Source of the DNA: Pseudonocardia kunmingensis
Lineage (GTDB): Bacteria; Actinomycetota; Actinomycetes; Mycobacteriales; Pseudonocardiaceae
Assembly: GCF_006716445.1 (NCBI RefSeq)
Contig: NZ_VFPA01000002.1
Coordinates: 930,001 to 994,000 of the forward strand
Direction: 5' to 3'
Length of the DNA: 64,000 nucleotides
The notes below the pieces were generated by a model, which had not been told where the DNA came from, ran no database searches, and worked only from the letters and a program-made list of their open reading frames with translations. How positions within the stretch are numbered: position 1 is the first letter of the stretch; each line of letters begins with the position of its first letter. Of the stretch, positions 1-9,143 are shown in pieces. The position numbers and the translations under genes were made by a program.

Positions 1-594
1 AGCTTCGCCTACTCCGACCTCGAAGTCACCGTCGAGGACGGCGGGGAGCACCTCGCCGCCGTGTCGGTCACGGTGACCAACACCGGCGACCGGGCCGGCA
101 AGGAGGTCGTGCAGGTCTACGTCTCGGCCCCGGCCGCCACCGTGGCTCGTCCCGCGCGCGAGCTGAAGGCGTTCCGCAAGATCGCCCTCGGGCCCGGTGA
201 GTCGCGTCGGGTCGACCTCGCGCTGACCCACCGGGACCTTTCCTACTTCCACCCGCAGCTGAGGCGGTGGGTCCTCGAGGGCGGGCGGTTCACCGTCGCG
301 GTGGGTGCGTCCTCACGCGATCTGCGGGCGAGCGCCGACATCACCGTCGACGTCCCACGGCCCGTGCCGCCACTGACCGACGACTCCACATTGGACGAGT
401 GGCTGGCCCACCCCGTCGCCGGCTCGCTGCTGGACGACCTGATCGTGGCAACGGGACCCAGCAAGCTCACCGACCCGGGGATGCGCCGGATGCTCGGCAA
501 CTTCCCGCTCGTCCGGCTGACCTCCTTCCCGAACATGCCCTTCAGCCGCGCCGACGTCGCCGAGCTGCGGGCCCGTGCCGGTCGGCGGAGCTGA
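1..594 (+). CDS. Beta-glucosidase-type GH3 glycoside hydrolase, C-terminal part (5' end outside window)
   Basis: Frame 1 is open from the first base to the TGA at 592-594, giving 197 residues of a larger protein. The start SFAYSDLEV resembles the FxYS turn that leads into the fibronectin-III-like domain of GH3 beta-glucosidases. The segment TVTNTGDRAGKEVVQVYV, then the P-x-x-L-K-x-F pattern (RELKAFRKIAL) and the FTVAVGASSRDLR ending are typical of that domain. About 90 further residues follow the Fn3-like fold, as in several actinobacterial GH3 enzymes. The catalytic (alpha/beta) domains lie upstream of the window, so activity and substrate cannot be read here. Family assignment is firm; the glycosidic specificity is unknown. 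Confidence 0.85.
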   Translation, partial: SFAYSDLEVTVEDGGEHLAAVSVTVTNTGDRAGKEVVQVYVSAPAATVARPARELKAFRKIALGPGESRRVDLALTHRDLSYFHPQLRRWVLEGGRFTVAVGASSRDLRASADITVDVPRPVPPLTDDSTLDEWLAHPVAGSLLDDLIVATGPSKLTDPGMRRMLGNFPLVRLTSFPNMPFSRADVAELRARAGRRS

Positions 595-809
595 GCCGGC
601 GGACGGTGAGTAGCCGGTCGTGAGGCCGTCGCGGGGGGAGGCTGATGCCTGATCGACGGTGATGGTCGTGTGGGTGATCTTGATGGTGGGTCGCCTCGTT
701 GGATTCGCTGGTGGAGCTCATCTCGGGTCCGGCCCGGGTGCGGGCAGGACCCCGACGCCGCAGGTATGTCGAGGCGATCCTCCCGAAGGGTGAAGGCGGA
801 GCCGGGAGG
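595..809. other. Intergenic gap between convergent genes
   Basis: 215 bases separate the stop of the GH3 gene from the stop of the minus-strand MocR regulator. Short open frames exist here, but none has a ribosome binding site or a recognisable product. No convincing terminator hairpin was found by eye. Confidence 0.4.
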
Positions 810-2282
810 TCAGGTCGTGACCGAATGCAGGTCGATGTCGGCTGCTTCATGGCGGGAGTAGGCGTGCCATGCCGCGGCGAGGCGTTGCACGCCGGCGGTG
901 AGCACGTCGCGGGGCAGGGCGTAGGGCAGGCGCAGATAGTCCTTGGTGGTGGAGTCGGCGGAGAACACGGCGCCGGGCAGGATCGCGACGCCGAATCGCA
1001 GCGCCATCGGGGCGAGATGGGTTGCGTCGCCGTGCGGCAGCCGAACCCACAGCGACGGTCCTCCGCGTGGGTCGTCCCACGTCCAGTCCGGGAGCAGGTC
1101 CCCGAGTAGCCCGGTCAGATCAGTCAGCCCGCGGGTGAGCTGTACCCGCCGAGTGGCGCGGGCCTCGGGGACATACTCGAGGAGCCGTAGCCCGATCTGC
1201 TGGCTGACGAGCGAGGTGCCGAAGTCGAGCCGGCCCTTCATCCGCGCCAACCGGGAGATCACGCGGGTGGAGGCCCGGATCCAGCCGAGGCGCAGGCCGC
1301 CCCAGAACAACTTGCTCATCGATCCGATGACGATGACGCGGTCGGGAGCCTCGGGCGCGGCGAACCCCGGCGGCGGCGCCTCCTCCTCGAAGAGGGTGCC
1401 GGCCAGCGACGTGTCGTCGACGACGATCAGCGACGGATGCCGGCGCAGGAGCTGTCGCAACCGCAGTCGACGGTCGTCCGACAGAACGGTCCCCAGCGGG
1501 TTGTGCACCGCGGACTGGAGATAGCACAGGCGGGGAACGCGCGCGCTGGCGAGCGCGTCGAGGGCCGACACGTCCACGCCGGACCGGTCACAGGGCACCT
1601 CGCACAACCGGCATCCGGAACGCGCGAACACCTCCAGGGCGCCCCGATAGGTCGGCCGCTCCACGACGACGTCGTCGCCGGGCTGCAGGCAGCCGTTCGT
1701 GATCAGCTCCAGAGCCTGCTGCGCACCGCCGGTGATCAGGATCTCGTCCTCGGACGTCGGAATCCCGGCTTCGGTGTACCAGTGGGCGAGCCGCTGCCGC
1801 AGCGGAAGGATCCCCCTCGGGTGGTAGCCGTGGTGCTGCGCCACCAGCGCGGCGTAGTCCGCGCCGGTGAGCCCCGCGGCCACCTCGGCGACGATCGGCA
1901 GCCCAGGCAGTGCGGCGGTCGACAGGTCGAGGGTGGCCAGCGGCCCGTCGAGGAACGACGAGGACGTGTCGCTTCCGGCCAGCGCGAGCGCCGAGACCGT
2001 TTCCCTGTCGTCGAACGCGGGTGGGCGCACTCGTGTCCCGCTGCCGCGCCGGCGCTCGATCCGTCCCTCCTCCTGCAGCTCCTGGTACGCGGTCACCACG
2101 GTCGTGCGGCTGACACACAGCGCGATCGCCAGTGAGCGCTCCGACGGCAGGATGCTGCGGGCGGGGAGCTCACCCCTCTCGATCAAGATGCGCAGGCCGC
2201 CGCTGACCCGCTTGTGCAGGGGCCCATCGCGGACGCCCGTTTCGCTGAGCATCACCGAAAGCTGGTCGGCGTCGAACTTCAC
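810..2282 (-). CDS. MocR/GabR-type transcriptional regulator (GntR HTH fused to class I aminotransferase domain)
   Basis: About 490 residues. Residues 15-85 form a GntR winged helix (SILPSERSLAIALCVSRTTV, then GRIERRRGSGTRV). The rest is a fold-type I aminotransferase domain with ITGGAQQALELI, a Y/N-P stretch (HNPLGTVLS) and the PLP-lysine motif S-M-S-K near GSMSKLFWGGLRLGW, so PLP binding looks intact. Such proteins sense amines, amino acids or PLP rather than act as enzymes. The frame is open further upstream, but alignment with the family begins near the GTG at 2282; an ATG at 2252 is the alternative. It is divergent from the sugar ABC importer operon beginning at 2419 and is its likely regulator. 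Family certain, ligand unknown. Confidence 0.88.
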   Translation of the reverse strand: MKFDADQLSVMLSETGVRDGPLHKRVSGGLRILIERGELPARSILPSERSLAIALCVSRTTVVTAYQELQEEGRIERRRGSGTRVRPPAFDDRETVSALALAGSDTSSSFLDGPLATLDLSTAALPGLPIVAEVAAGLTGADYAALVAQHHGYHPRGILPLRQRLAHWYTEAGIPTSEDEILITGGAQQALELITNGCLQPGDDVVVERPTYRGALEVFARSGCRLCEVPCDRSGVDVSALDALASARVPRLCYLQSAVHNPLGTVLSDDRRLRLRQLLRRHPSLIVVDDTSLAGTLFEEEAPPPGFAAPEAPDRVIVIGSMSKLFWGGLRLGWIRASTRVISRLARMKGRLDFGTSLVSQQIGLRLLEYVPEARATRRVQLTRGLTDLTGLLGDLLPDWTWDDPRGGPSLWVRLPHGDATHLAPMALRFGVAILPGAVFSADSTTKDYLRLPYALPRDVLTAGVQRLAAAWHAYSRHEAADIDLHSVTT

Positions 2283-2295
2283 CTCCCCAAAGTAG

Positions 2296-2317
2296 GGCCA
2301 ATTGTGCTCGTTTGGCC
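2296..2317. promoter_or_regulatory. Inverted repeat in divergent promoter region, candidate MocR operator
   Basis: GGCCAA at 2296-2301 and TTGGCC at 2312-2317 form a perfect 6-bp inverted repeat with a 10-base spacer, in the 136-bp region between the MocR gene and the ABC importer gene. Position and symmetry suggest an operator. The arms are short, so chance occurrence is possible. Confidence 0.4.
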
Positions 2318-2418
2318 ATGGATTCCGTCTGTCCTCGGCTGCCACTCTGTGCCGACCCTCGGGGGACGGGCAAGTGGACATGGCCATTCGACAGGTCTGC
2401 GGAGCGAAGGAGCAACCG

Positions 2419-3717
2419 ATGAGACCGAGGTACGTCCAAACCGTCGTTGCGGGCGCCGCGTGTGCGCTGCTCGCCGCGTGCGGATCCGTCGCGGCACCCG
2501 GCGCCCCGGCCGGGGGTGGGCCGCAGGACTCATCCTCGACCTTGCAGATCGCGGGCTTCGACCACCCGTACTCCGCGGCCGTCGTGGAGGAGTTCCGTCG
2601 CGCCCATCCAGATATCACGGTGGAGGTGTCCGCCGTCGAGGTGACGTTCGAGGAGGGCAGCGTCCAGACGCTGCTGCGCTCAGGGCAAGCCCCGGACGTG
2701 CTTCTGGTCAACTCGGGCCCGGGGCGGGTGGGGCTGCTCGCCGACGGGGGCCTCGTCGCCGACCTTTCGGAGCTCTACGCCGAGCGGGGGCTGTCGCAGC
2801 GCTACCGGCCCGCCGTGCTCGATCAGATCACCCGGCAGGGCGGCGGCGCGCCCTTCGAGGTCGTCGAGGGCCTCGACGTCTTCCAGGTCCACTTCAACAA
2901 GGAGTACTTCACGCGGGCGGGGGTCGCGGTGCCAGCGACGTTCGACGAGCTCCGGTCTGCGTGTGGCCCGCTGGCCGATTCCGGAACACTCCCGATGGTC
3001 GTCGGCGCACGCGACAACTTCGCCGGCGGCTGGCTGCTCGGCGCGCTCGTCCAGTCCTCGGCAGGCGCCGAGGCGATGTCCGAGGTCATCTACGGCGATG
3101 GGGCGTTCGACCAGCCGGCGATCGTGCGTGGCGGTGAGATGCTGCGCGAGCTCATCGACGCCGGGTGCATCAATGCCGGTGAGGCCGCCGCGCTGGACCA
3201 GGAGCAGGCCGAGGCGGCGTTCCTCGCCGGTGAGGCGGCGATGACGGTGATGCCGCAGGGGCCGATGGCCGAGCTGCGGGCCGAGGGCGGGGACGCGAGC
3301 CGGTTCGACTCGTTCCCGATGCCGGCCCTGGATCCGGCAGCCGCTGCGGTGCCGACGGCCGGGCTCGCGCTGAGCTGGGTGGTGCCGGTGGACACGGATG
3401 CGAAGTCCGCGGTGTATGAGTGGCTCGACTGGGTGTCCAGCGAGGAGTACCTGCAGTTGGCCGCCGACAGCGGCATGACCCTCGCGCCGTCGCGTGTCGT
3501 TCCGGATGGTGCCAACCTCGACCCGGCGATCCAGGCCGCCGTCGACGCCCTGGCGACGGCCCCCGGCTACAACCCCAGCGTCTACCTGCCCGCGTCGGCG
3601 AAGGACGCCTGGTACCAGGCGGTGCAGGGCCTGCTCACCGGCAGCACCAGCCCGGAGACCGCGATAGCGGGCGTGCAGGCCGAGCTGGAGAAGAGCCGGG
3701 CCGAGGGCGGCGGCTGA
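2419..3717 (+). CDS. Extracellular sugar-binding lipoprotein of ABC importer (family 1)
   Basis: 432 residues. The ATG at 2419 is preceded by AAGGAG at 2407-2412. A signal peptide ends in the lipobox LLAAC with Cys21 as the lipidated residue. The mature part has family 1 solute-binding features: YSAAVVEEFRRAHPDITVEV near the N-terminus, SGQAPDVLLVN, a hinge with AAFLAGEAAMTVMPQGPM and a C-terminal WLDWVSSEEYLQLAA. It would deliver a carbohydrate-like ligand to the two permeases that follow. The stop overlaps the next start by one base (TGATG), so the genes are translationally coupled. No ATPase lies in this operon; a shared MsiK-like ATPase elsewhere is the usual actinobacterial solution. Ligand unknown. 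Confidence 0.88.
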   Translation: MRPRYVQTVVAGAACALLAACGSVAAPGAPAGGGPQDSSSTLQIAGFDHPYSAAVVEEFRRAHPDITVEVSAVEVTFEEGSVQTLLRSGQAPDVLLVNSGPGRVGLLADGGLVADLSELYAERGLSQRYRPAVLDQITRQGGGAPFEVVEGLDVFQVHFNKEYFTRAGVAVPATFDELRSACGPLADSGTLPMVVGARDNFAGGWLLGALVQSSAGAEAMSEVIYGDGAFDQPAIVRGGEMLRELIDAGCINAGEAAALDQEQAEAAFLAGEAAMTVMPQGPMAELRAEGGDASRFDSFPMPALDPAAAAVPTAGLALSWVVPVDTDAKSAVYEWLDWVSSEEYLQLAADSGMTLAPSRVVPDGANLDPAIQAAVDALATAPGYNPSVYLPASAKDAWYQAVQGLLTGSTSPETAIAGVQAELEKSRAEGGG

Positions 3718-4688
3718 TGGCGGTGGTGCAGGGCGTGCGCCCGCGCCGGGCTGGGCGCCCCGGAGCAGCGGGCGGTCCGGGCCGGATCGGGGGTTTGCGC
3801 CGCCCGGAGCTCGGCCGGATGCTGTTCGTCGCCCTGATGCTGGCCCCGGCGTTCGGCCTGGTCGTCGTGTTCGTGCTCGTCCCGCTGATGCGCGGGGTCC
3901 AGTTCAGCCTGTTCGACTGGAACGGCGTCGCCCCGGTCATGACCTGGGTGGGCCTCGCGAACTACGTCGAGCTCTGGACCGACCCGGCGTTCCTGCAGGC
4001 GCTCGGGCGCACCCTGGTGTGGTGGGTCATGCACGTGGTCCTCGCCGCCGGCGGTGGACTGCTCATGGCAGTGCTGATCAACGAGGTGCGGTGGGATCGG
4101 ATCCGGTCGCTGTTCCGGAGCCTGGCCTTCCTCCCGCACGTCCTGTCGCTGGCCGTCGTCGGGGTGATCTGGAGCCAGCTGTACCACCCGACCGTCGGCC
4201 TGCTGAACGACGCGCTGCGCGCCGTCGGCCTGGAGTTCCTGACCCGCCCGTGGCTGGGAGAGCCGATCCTCGCGCTCCCGGCCGTAGGGCTGGCGAGTGC
4301 CTGGCAGGCGTACGGGTTCTACATGCTGATCTTCCTGGCCGGGATGCAGACGATCGATCCCGCGCAGTACGAGGCGGCGACCATCGACGGGGCGAACGCG
4401 ATCCAGCGCTTCCGGTACGTGACGCTCCCGGCGTTGCACAACACGATCAGCCTCGTGCTCGTGCTCGCGTTCGTGAGCGCGCTGAAGGGCTTCGGCACCG
4501 TGTGGGCCATGACGCAGGGCGGACCGTCGCGGGCGACGGAGCTGGCCGCCGTCTACGTGTGGCGGCAGGCCTTCCAGACCGGCGACATCGGACTGGCCAG
4601 CGCCGCCGGCCTGACGATCGCGGCTATTGCCATGACGATCGCTTTCGCCATCAACCGCGGGCGCGACCGCGCCGCCGAAGGAAGGTGA
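3717..4688 (+). CDS. Carbohydrate ABC importer permease, MalF/UgpA type
   Basis: 323 residues with six predicted membrane segments, the first at about residues 38-62 (MLFVALMLAPAFGLVVVFVLVPL). The EAA loop is present as QYEAATIDGANAIQRFRYVTLPAL near residue 225, which contacts the ATPase. SLFDWNGV and WVGLANYVELW are typical of the MalF-like N-terminal part. The start was chosen at 3717 because it overlaps the stop of the binding-protein gene by one base; the frame stays open upstream but has no homology there. It forms the translocation pore with the following gene. Confidence 0.9.
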   Translation: MAVVQGVRPRRAGRPGAAGGPGRIGGLRRPELGRMLFVALMLAPAFGLVVVFVLVPLMRGVQFSLFDWNGVAPVMTWVGLANYVELWTDPAFLQALGRTLVWWVMHVVLAAGGGLLMAVLINEVRWDRIRSLFRSLAFLPHVLSLAVVGVIWSQLYHPTVGLLNDALRAVGLEFLTRPWLGEPILALPAVGLASAWQAYGFYMLIFLAGMQTIDPAQYEAATIDGANAIQRFRYVTLPALHNTISLVLVLAFVSALKGFGTVWAMTQGGPSRATELAAVYVWRQAFQTGDIGLASAAGLTIAAIAMTIAFAINRGRDRAAEGR

Positions 4689-4695
4689 CTCCGTC

Positions 4696-5520
4696 GTGAT
4701 CGCATACCGGCTACGGGCCGCGGTGCTGGTGGGCCCGCTCGCCGTGCTCACCGCCCTCACCATGGTGCCGTTCGTCTGGGTCGTCCTGAGCGCGTTCAAG
4801 GACGAGGGCGAGATCTTCGGCTCCCCGCTGGGCCTGCCACAGAATTGGACGTGGGTCAACTTCGTCACGGTCTGGACCAGCGGCGGCTTCGCCGGCTACT
4901 TCGTCAACAGCCTGGTCGTCGCCGTGGCGGCGACCGCGCTGATCGTGCTGGTCGCGTGTCCGGCGGGTTACGTGTTCGGCAAGCTCGCCACCCGGCTCAC
5001 CGACCGGCTGTTCTACCTGCTGCTCTTCACGATCACGCTGCCGATCGAGGCGATCGTCGTGCCGGTCTTCTACCAGTTCCGCTCGATGGGGCTGGTGGAC
5101 ACCAGGCTTGGGCTGGTGCTCATCCTCGTCGCCACCGGCACCCCGCTCGGTGTCTTCATCACCCGCAGCTTCTTCCGGGATCTGCCCGACTCGCTCGCGG
5201 AGGCGGCGAAGATCGACGGGGCGTCGGACTGGCGCACGTTCCTCAGCGTGATGCTCCCGCTGGCGAAGCCGGCGCTGCTCGCCGTTGCGGTGTTCAGCTT
5301 CCTCGCCGCGTGGAACGAGTACCTGCTGGCGCTGTTGCTGCTCTTCGACGACACCGCACGCACCATTCCGGTGGGCCTGACGCAGTTCCAGGGCCAGTAC
5401 AGCTCCGACTACGGGGCACTGTTCGCCGGAATCGTCCTCGCCATGATCCCGTCGATCCTCGTCTACGTGTTCCTGCAACGTTCGTTCACCCGCGGCCTGC
5501 TGGCCGGGTCCGTCAAGTGA
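4696..5520 (+). CDS. Carbohydrate ABC importer permease, MalG/UgpE type
   Basis: 274 residues, GTG start with GAAGG-type ribosome binding sequence about 10 bases upstream. It starts directly with a membrane segment (AVLVGPLAVLTALTMVPFVWVVLSAFK) and carries the MalG-type EAA loop (LAEAAKIDGASDWRTFLSVMLPLAKPAL) near residues 170-197. The F-L-x-x-W-N-E-Y motif (FLAAWNEYLLALLLL) is characteristic of MalG partners. It starts 7 bases after its partner permease, and its stop overlaps the next start (GTGA). Subunit assignment is secure; substrate follows the unknown binding protein. Confidence 0.9.
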   Translation: MIAYRLRAAVLVGPLAVLTALTMVPFVWVVLSAFKDEGEIFGSPLGLPQNWTWVNFVTVWTSGGFAGYFVNSLVVAVAATALIVLVACPAGYVFGKLATRLTDRLFYLLLFTITLPIEAIVVPVFYQFRSMGLVDTRLGLVLILVATGTPLGVFITRSFFRDLPDSLAEAAKIDGASDWRTFLSVMLPLAKPALLAVAVFSFLAAWNEYLLALLLLFDDTARTIPVGLTQFQGQYSSDYGALFAGIVLAMIPSILVYVFLQRSFTRGLLAGSVK

Positions 5521-6620
5521 GGTGCCGCATCAACACTGACTTCCGTTACCAGTTCGAGTACCCTGACCGGCTCCCGGTCGCGTTCATCGGCGCCGGCGGG
5601 CACTCGTTCCGAAACGTTTATCCTGCGTTGCAGTACCTGCCGGTGGACCTGCGTGCCGTGTGTGATGTCGAGAAGGACCGGGCCGCCGCCTATGCTCGAA
5701 TGTTCGGCGCCCCGACCTACTATGCCGATCACCGGGAGATGCTCGATCGGGAATCACCGCGGGCAGTGCTCGTCGTGACCGGATATGACGAGTCCGGCCG
5801 CGTGCAGGCCACCGACATCGCCGCCGACTGCCTGCGCGCGGGCGCGCACGTGTGGACCGAGAAGCCAACCGCTGCCTCCACGGAAGAGGTGCGCGAGCTG
5901 ATGGAACTCAGCGCGGAGACCGGTCAGTTCGTCATGACCGGCCTGAAGAAGGTCTTCACGCCTGCGATGGAGAAGGTGAAGGCCATCATCTCCGCCGAGG
6001 AGTTCGGCCCGGTGTCCTCGGTCGCGGTCCGTTACCCGCAGTCGATGCCGCCGCTCGCCGATCGCCAGGACCTGGTCGCGATGCGCAGCTTCCTCGACCA
6101 CATCTACCACCCGGCTGCGGTGCTCAACTACCTCATGGGCCCCGTGGACCGCCTCAGCTACGAGTGGGAGCCGGTCACCGGGGGCAGCGTCACGAGCCTG
6201 CGCTTCACCTCCGGCGCCGTCGGGACCATGCACCTGGCCGCAGGGTCGGCCGGAACCAGCCCGCTGGAGCGGGTGGAGGTCGTCGGCCCCGGCGGCAACG
6301 TGGTCGTGGAGAACGGGGTGCGGATCACCTACTACCGCGCGGGCTCCCGCGGAACCTACGGACGGGCGCCGTCCTTCGTCGTGGACGACGAGGTGGCCCC
6401 GCTGATGTGGGAACCGGAGTTCTCGCTGGGACAGCTGTACAACAAGAACCTGTTCTACCTCGGGTACGTACCCGAGCTGCTGCATTTCTGTGAGGCCGTG
6501 ATCGCCGGCCGTTCCGCTGAGAAGGGCACGCTGGCCGACGCCCTGGCGATCATGCAGCTCTTCGAGCTGTACCGCGATCTGCCACCAGGGGTCACGGGCC
6601 GGCCCGCGATCCACGACTGA
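5517..6620 (+). CDS. Gfo/Idh/MocA family NAD(P)-dependent oxidoreductase
   Basis: 367 residues from the GTG at 5517, which overlaps the permease stop by four bases. The N-terminal Rossmann domain has VAFIGAGGHS at about residues 21-30, and the family's catalytic E-K-P motif appears in WTEKPTAAS. The C-terminal beta-sheet domain follows from about residue 145. Members oxidise or reduce hydroxyl groups of sugars, inositols and related polyols in the cytosol. In this operon it probably acts on the imported compound. The second glycine-rich loop is slightly unusual (GAGGHSFRN instead of GxGxxG), which is common in divergent members. Exact substrate unknown. Confidence 0.85.
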   Translation: MRCRINTDFRYQFEYPDRLPVAFIGAGGHSFRNVYPALQYLPVDLRAVCDVEKDRAAAYARMFGAPTYYADHREMLDRESPRAVLVVTGYDESGRVQATDIAADCLRAGAHVWTEKPTAASTEEVRELMELSAETGQFVMTGLKKVFTPAMEKVKAIISAEEFGPVSSVAVRYPQSMPPLADRQDLVAMRSFLDHIYHPAAVLNYLMGPVDRLSYEWEPVTGGSVTSLRFTSGAVGTMHLAAGSAGTSPLERVEVVGPGGNVVVENGVRITYYRAGSRGTYGRAPSFVVDDEVAPLMWEPEFSLGQLYNKNLFYLGYVPELLHFCEAVIAGRSAEKGTLADALAIMQLFELYRDLPPGVTGRPAIHD

Positions 6621-6655
6621 CCCACGCACCCCCGGAACGATCGATGAGGAGAACG

Positions 6656-7021
6656 GTGTTCGACGCACAGCAGGCCGTTGCCCGGCCGTCCGATTACGAC
6701 GTGGAGGAGACCCCCTTCGGACGTCTGGTCTGGATGGTCTCTGGGAAGCTCGGAAACTCCGAGACGATGACCGTCGGAAAATGTCACATCGAACCGGGTC
6801 GATCCAACCCGCGGCACTACCACCCCAACTGCGACGAAGTGCTCTACGTCGTGCGTGGCACGATCGAGCACAGCGTCGAGAACGAGGTCACGGTGATGCA
6901 CCCGGGGGACGTCGTCAGCATCCCGTCCGGCCGGCTGCACAACGCGCGCAACATCGGTGAGGATGAGGTCGAGCTGCTCATCTCGTTCTCGGCCCCGGAC
7001 CGGCAGACGGTCGGGGAATGA
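6656..7021 (+). CDS. Cupin-domain protein (single-domain, RmlC-like barrel)
   Basis: 121 residues from GTG 6656, preceded by AGGAG at 6647-6651; an in-frame ATG at 6644 would add four residues but lies inside that ribosome binding site. Cupin motif 1 is visible as PRHYHPNCDEVLYVVRG (metal ligands His, His, Glu) and motif 2 as HPGDVVSIPSGRLHNARN with the last His ligand. Such small cupins are isomerases, epimerases or sugar-acid binding proteins. It sits in the sugar operon, overlapping the next gene by ATGA, and may process the imported compound. No reaction can be assigned. Confidence 0.8.
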   Translation: MFDAQQAVARPSDYDVEETPFGRLVWMVSGKLGNSETMTVGKCHIEPGRSNPRHYHPNCDEVLYVVRGTIEHSVENEVTVMHPGDVVSIPSGRLHNARNIGEDEVELLISFSAPDRQTVGE

Positions 7022-8310
7022 CCGCCGACGGTACCGCGAGCCCGCAGCGCACGGTCGTCCTGCTCGGCACCCTGGACACCAAGCGGGCGGAGTACGCCTT
7101 CGTCGCCGACCGGCTGCACGCGGCCGGGCTGGCGACGGTCTTGGTCGACGTCGGTGTGCTCGGTGAGCTCGACCCGGCGGCCGACGTCACCCGGGAGGAG
7201 GTCGCCCGGGCCGCCGGCGTCGCACACGCAGCGCTGGCGCGCGGTGGCGACCGCGGCGCGGCGGTACAGGCGATGGCGACCGGCGCGGCACGGGTGATCC
7301 GTGCCCTTCATGAGCAGGGACGCTGCGACGCGGCCTTCGCGATGGGTGGGACCGGCGGCACCTCCCTGGCCGCCACGGCGTTCCGCGGCCTGCCGATCGG
7401 GGTCCCGAAGCTCGTCGTCTCCACCGCGGCAAGCGGCGACACCCGGCCGTACGTAGGGGAGACCGATCTGGTGCTGGTGCCCAGCGTCGTCGACGTGGCC
7501 GGGGTGAACCGGCTGTCGGCGGAGATCCTCGCGAACGCCGCGGCCGCGGTGGCCGGCATGGTGACCCGGGCGCCGGTGGCCCTGGCGCACGCCGACCGGC
7601 CGCTCGTGGGGGCGAGCATGTTCGGGGTGACCACCCCCTGCGTCGGGGCGGCTCGCGCGCACCTGGAGGACCTCGACTACGAGGTGCTCGTGTTCCACAT
7701 GACCGGGATGGGCGGGCGCAGCCTCGAATCGCTGGCCGCGCAAGGCAGGCTCGCCGGAGTACTGGACGTCACCACCACGGAGCTGGCCGACGAGCTCGTG
7801 GGTGGAGTGTTCTCGGCAGGCCCCGATCGTTTGACGGCCGCCGGGGCGGCCGGCGTCCCGCAGGTCGTCTCCGTCGGCGCACTGGACATGGTGAATTTCG
7901 GTCCGAAGGAGTCGGTGCCGGAGCGCTTCGCGCAGCGCAATCTGCTCGTCCACAATGCCAGCGTCACGCTGATGCGCACCACACCGCAGGAATGCGCCGA
8001 GGTCGGCGCACGCATGGCCGAGCGGCTGTCCCGCGCCCGTGGTCCGGTCACCGTGATGCTGCCGTTGCGCGGCGTCTCCGCCGTGTCGGTGGCCGGCGGG
8101 CCGTTCCACGATCCCGCGGCCGACGCGGCCCTGTTCGACGCCCTCCGGGCAGGGCTCGACCCGACCCGCGTCGAGCTCGTCGAGCTCGACGCCGAAATCA
8201 ACGACCCGGACTTCGCCCGCGCGATGGCCGCCAGGTTGAGCGACCACATCGCTCACGCTCACCAGCACACCGAGGAGAACTCGCAGGATGCCGAGAACCA
8301 GCCGCGCTGA
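7018..8310 (+). CDS. Tm-1-like ATP-binding domain protein (UPF0261 family)
   Basis: 430 residues, ATG overlapping the cupin stop. It starts with VVLLGTLDTKRAEYAFVADRL, the hallmark of UPF0261, followed by GGTGGTSLAATAFRGLPIGVPKLVVST and MFGVTTPCVGAAR. The plant homologue is the N-terminal ATP-binding half of tomato Tm-1, an inhibitor of tobamovirus replication; the role in bacteria is not established. The next gene encodes the other half of Tm-1 as a separate protein, so the two products likely form a complex. Its place downstream of a sugar importer and dehydrogenase suggests a metabolic function. Confidence 0.85.
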   Translation: MTADGTASPQRTVVLLGTLDTKRAEYAFVADRLHAAGLATVLVDVGVLGELDPAADVTREEVARAAGVAHAALARGGDRGAAVQAMATGAARVIRALHEQGRCDAAFAMGGTGGTSLAATAFRGLPIGVPKLVVSTAASGDTRPYVGETDLVLVPSVVDVAGVNRLSAEILANAAAAVAGMVTRAPVALAHADRPLVGASMFGVTTPCVGAARAHLEDLDYEVLVFHMTGMGGRSLESLAAQGRLAGVLDVTTTELADELVGGVFSAGPDRLTAAGAAGVPQVVSVGALDMVNFGPKESVPERFAQRNLLVHNASVTLMRTTPQECAEVGARMAERLSRARGPVTVMLPLRGVSAVSVAGGPFHDPAADAALFDALRAGLDPTRVELVELDAEINDPDFARAMAARLSDHIAHAHQHTEENSQDAENQPR

Positions 8311-9118
8311 CATCGTCCGCAGATTGCGCGAGACCCGGGCGGCCGGCCGTCCCATCGTCGGGGCCGGCGCCGGGACCGGCCTGTCGGCGAAGTGCGAGGA
8401 GGCTGGCGGCGTCGACCTCATCGTGATCTACAACTCCGGCCGCTACCGGATGGCCGGCCGTGGCTCGCTCGCCGGTCTGCTCGCCTACGGCAACGCCAAT
8501 GACGTGGTCGTGAGCATGGGCCGCGAGGTCCTGCCCGTCGTGCGCGAGACGCCCGTGCTCGCTGGAGTCAACGGCACGGACCCGTTCTACGACCCGCACA
8601 CCTTCCTGCCCGAGCTGGCACGGATGGGGTTCTCCGGGATCCAGAACTTCCCGACGGTCGGCCTGATCGACGGGGACTTCCGGGCCAACCTGGAGGAGAC
8701 GGGCATGGGCTACCAGCTCGAGGTCGACCTCGTGCGGATCGCCCACGAGATGGACCTGCTCACCACGCCCTATGTCTTCTCCGCCGCCGATGCGACCACC
8801 ATGACGCAGGCCGGCGCCGACGTCGTCGTGGCGCACCTGGGCCTGACGACCGGCGGCGCCATCGGCGCCAGGACCGCGCGCTCACTCGACGACTGCGTTG
8901 CGTTGATCGACGAGTGGGCCGCGGCGGCACGGGCCGTGCGCGAGGACGTCATCGTCCTGTGCCACGGCGGCCCGATCGCCACCGTGGACGACGTGCGGTA
9001 CGTGCTGGAGCGCACCGCGGTGGTGGACGGCTTCTACGGCGCGTCATCCATGGAGCGGTTGCCCACCGAACAGGCGCTCACGGCCACCGTGCAGGATTTC
9101 ACCGCGATATCCCACTGA
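8288..9118 (+). CDS. TIM-barrel protein, phosphoenolpyruvate hydrolase-like (Tm-1 C-terminal domain homologue)
   Basis: 276 residues. It overlaps the Tm-1-like gene by 23 bases and is preceded by GAGGAG at 8272-8277. The opening segment GAGAGTGLSAKCEEAGGVDLIVIYNSGRYRM and the later GFSGIQNFPTVGLIDG and LGLTTGGAIGA match the TIM-barrel family annotated as phosphoenolpyruvate hydrolase-like or IGPS-like, which is also the second domain of plant Tm-1. The reaction is not established for most members. It is the last gene of the operon; a hairpin follows 26 bases after the stop. Confidence 0.82.
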   Translation: MPRTSRADIVRRLRETRAAGRPIVGAGAGTGLSAKCEEAGGVDLIVIYNSGRYRMAGRGSLAGLLAYGNANDVVVSMGREVLPVVRETPVLAGVNGTDPFYDPHTFLPELARMGFSGIQNFPTVGLIDGDFRANLEETGMGYQLEVDLVRIAHEMDLLTTPYVFSAADATTMTQAGADVVVAHLGLTTGGAIGARTARSLDDCVALIDEWAAAARAVREDVIVLCHGGPIATVDDVRYVLERTAVVDGFYGASSMERLPTEQALTATVQDFTAISH

Positions 9119-9143
9119 CCCTAGACCGATCAATCGATATCCG

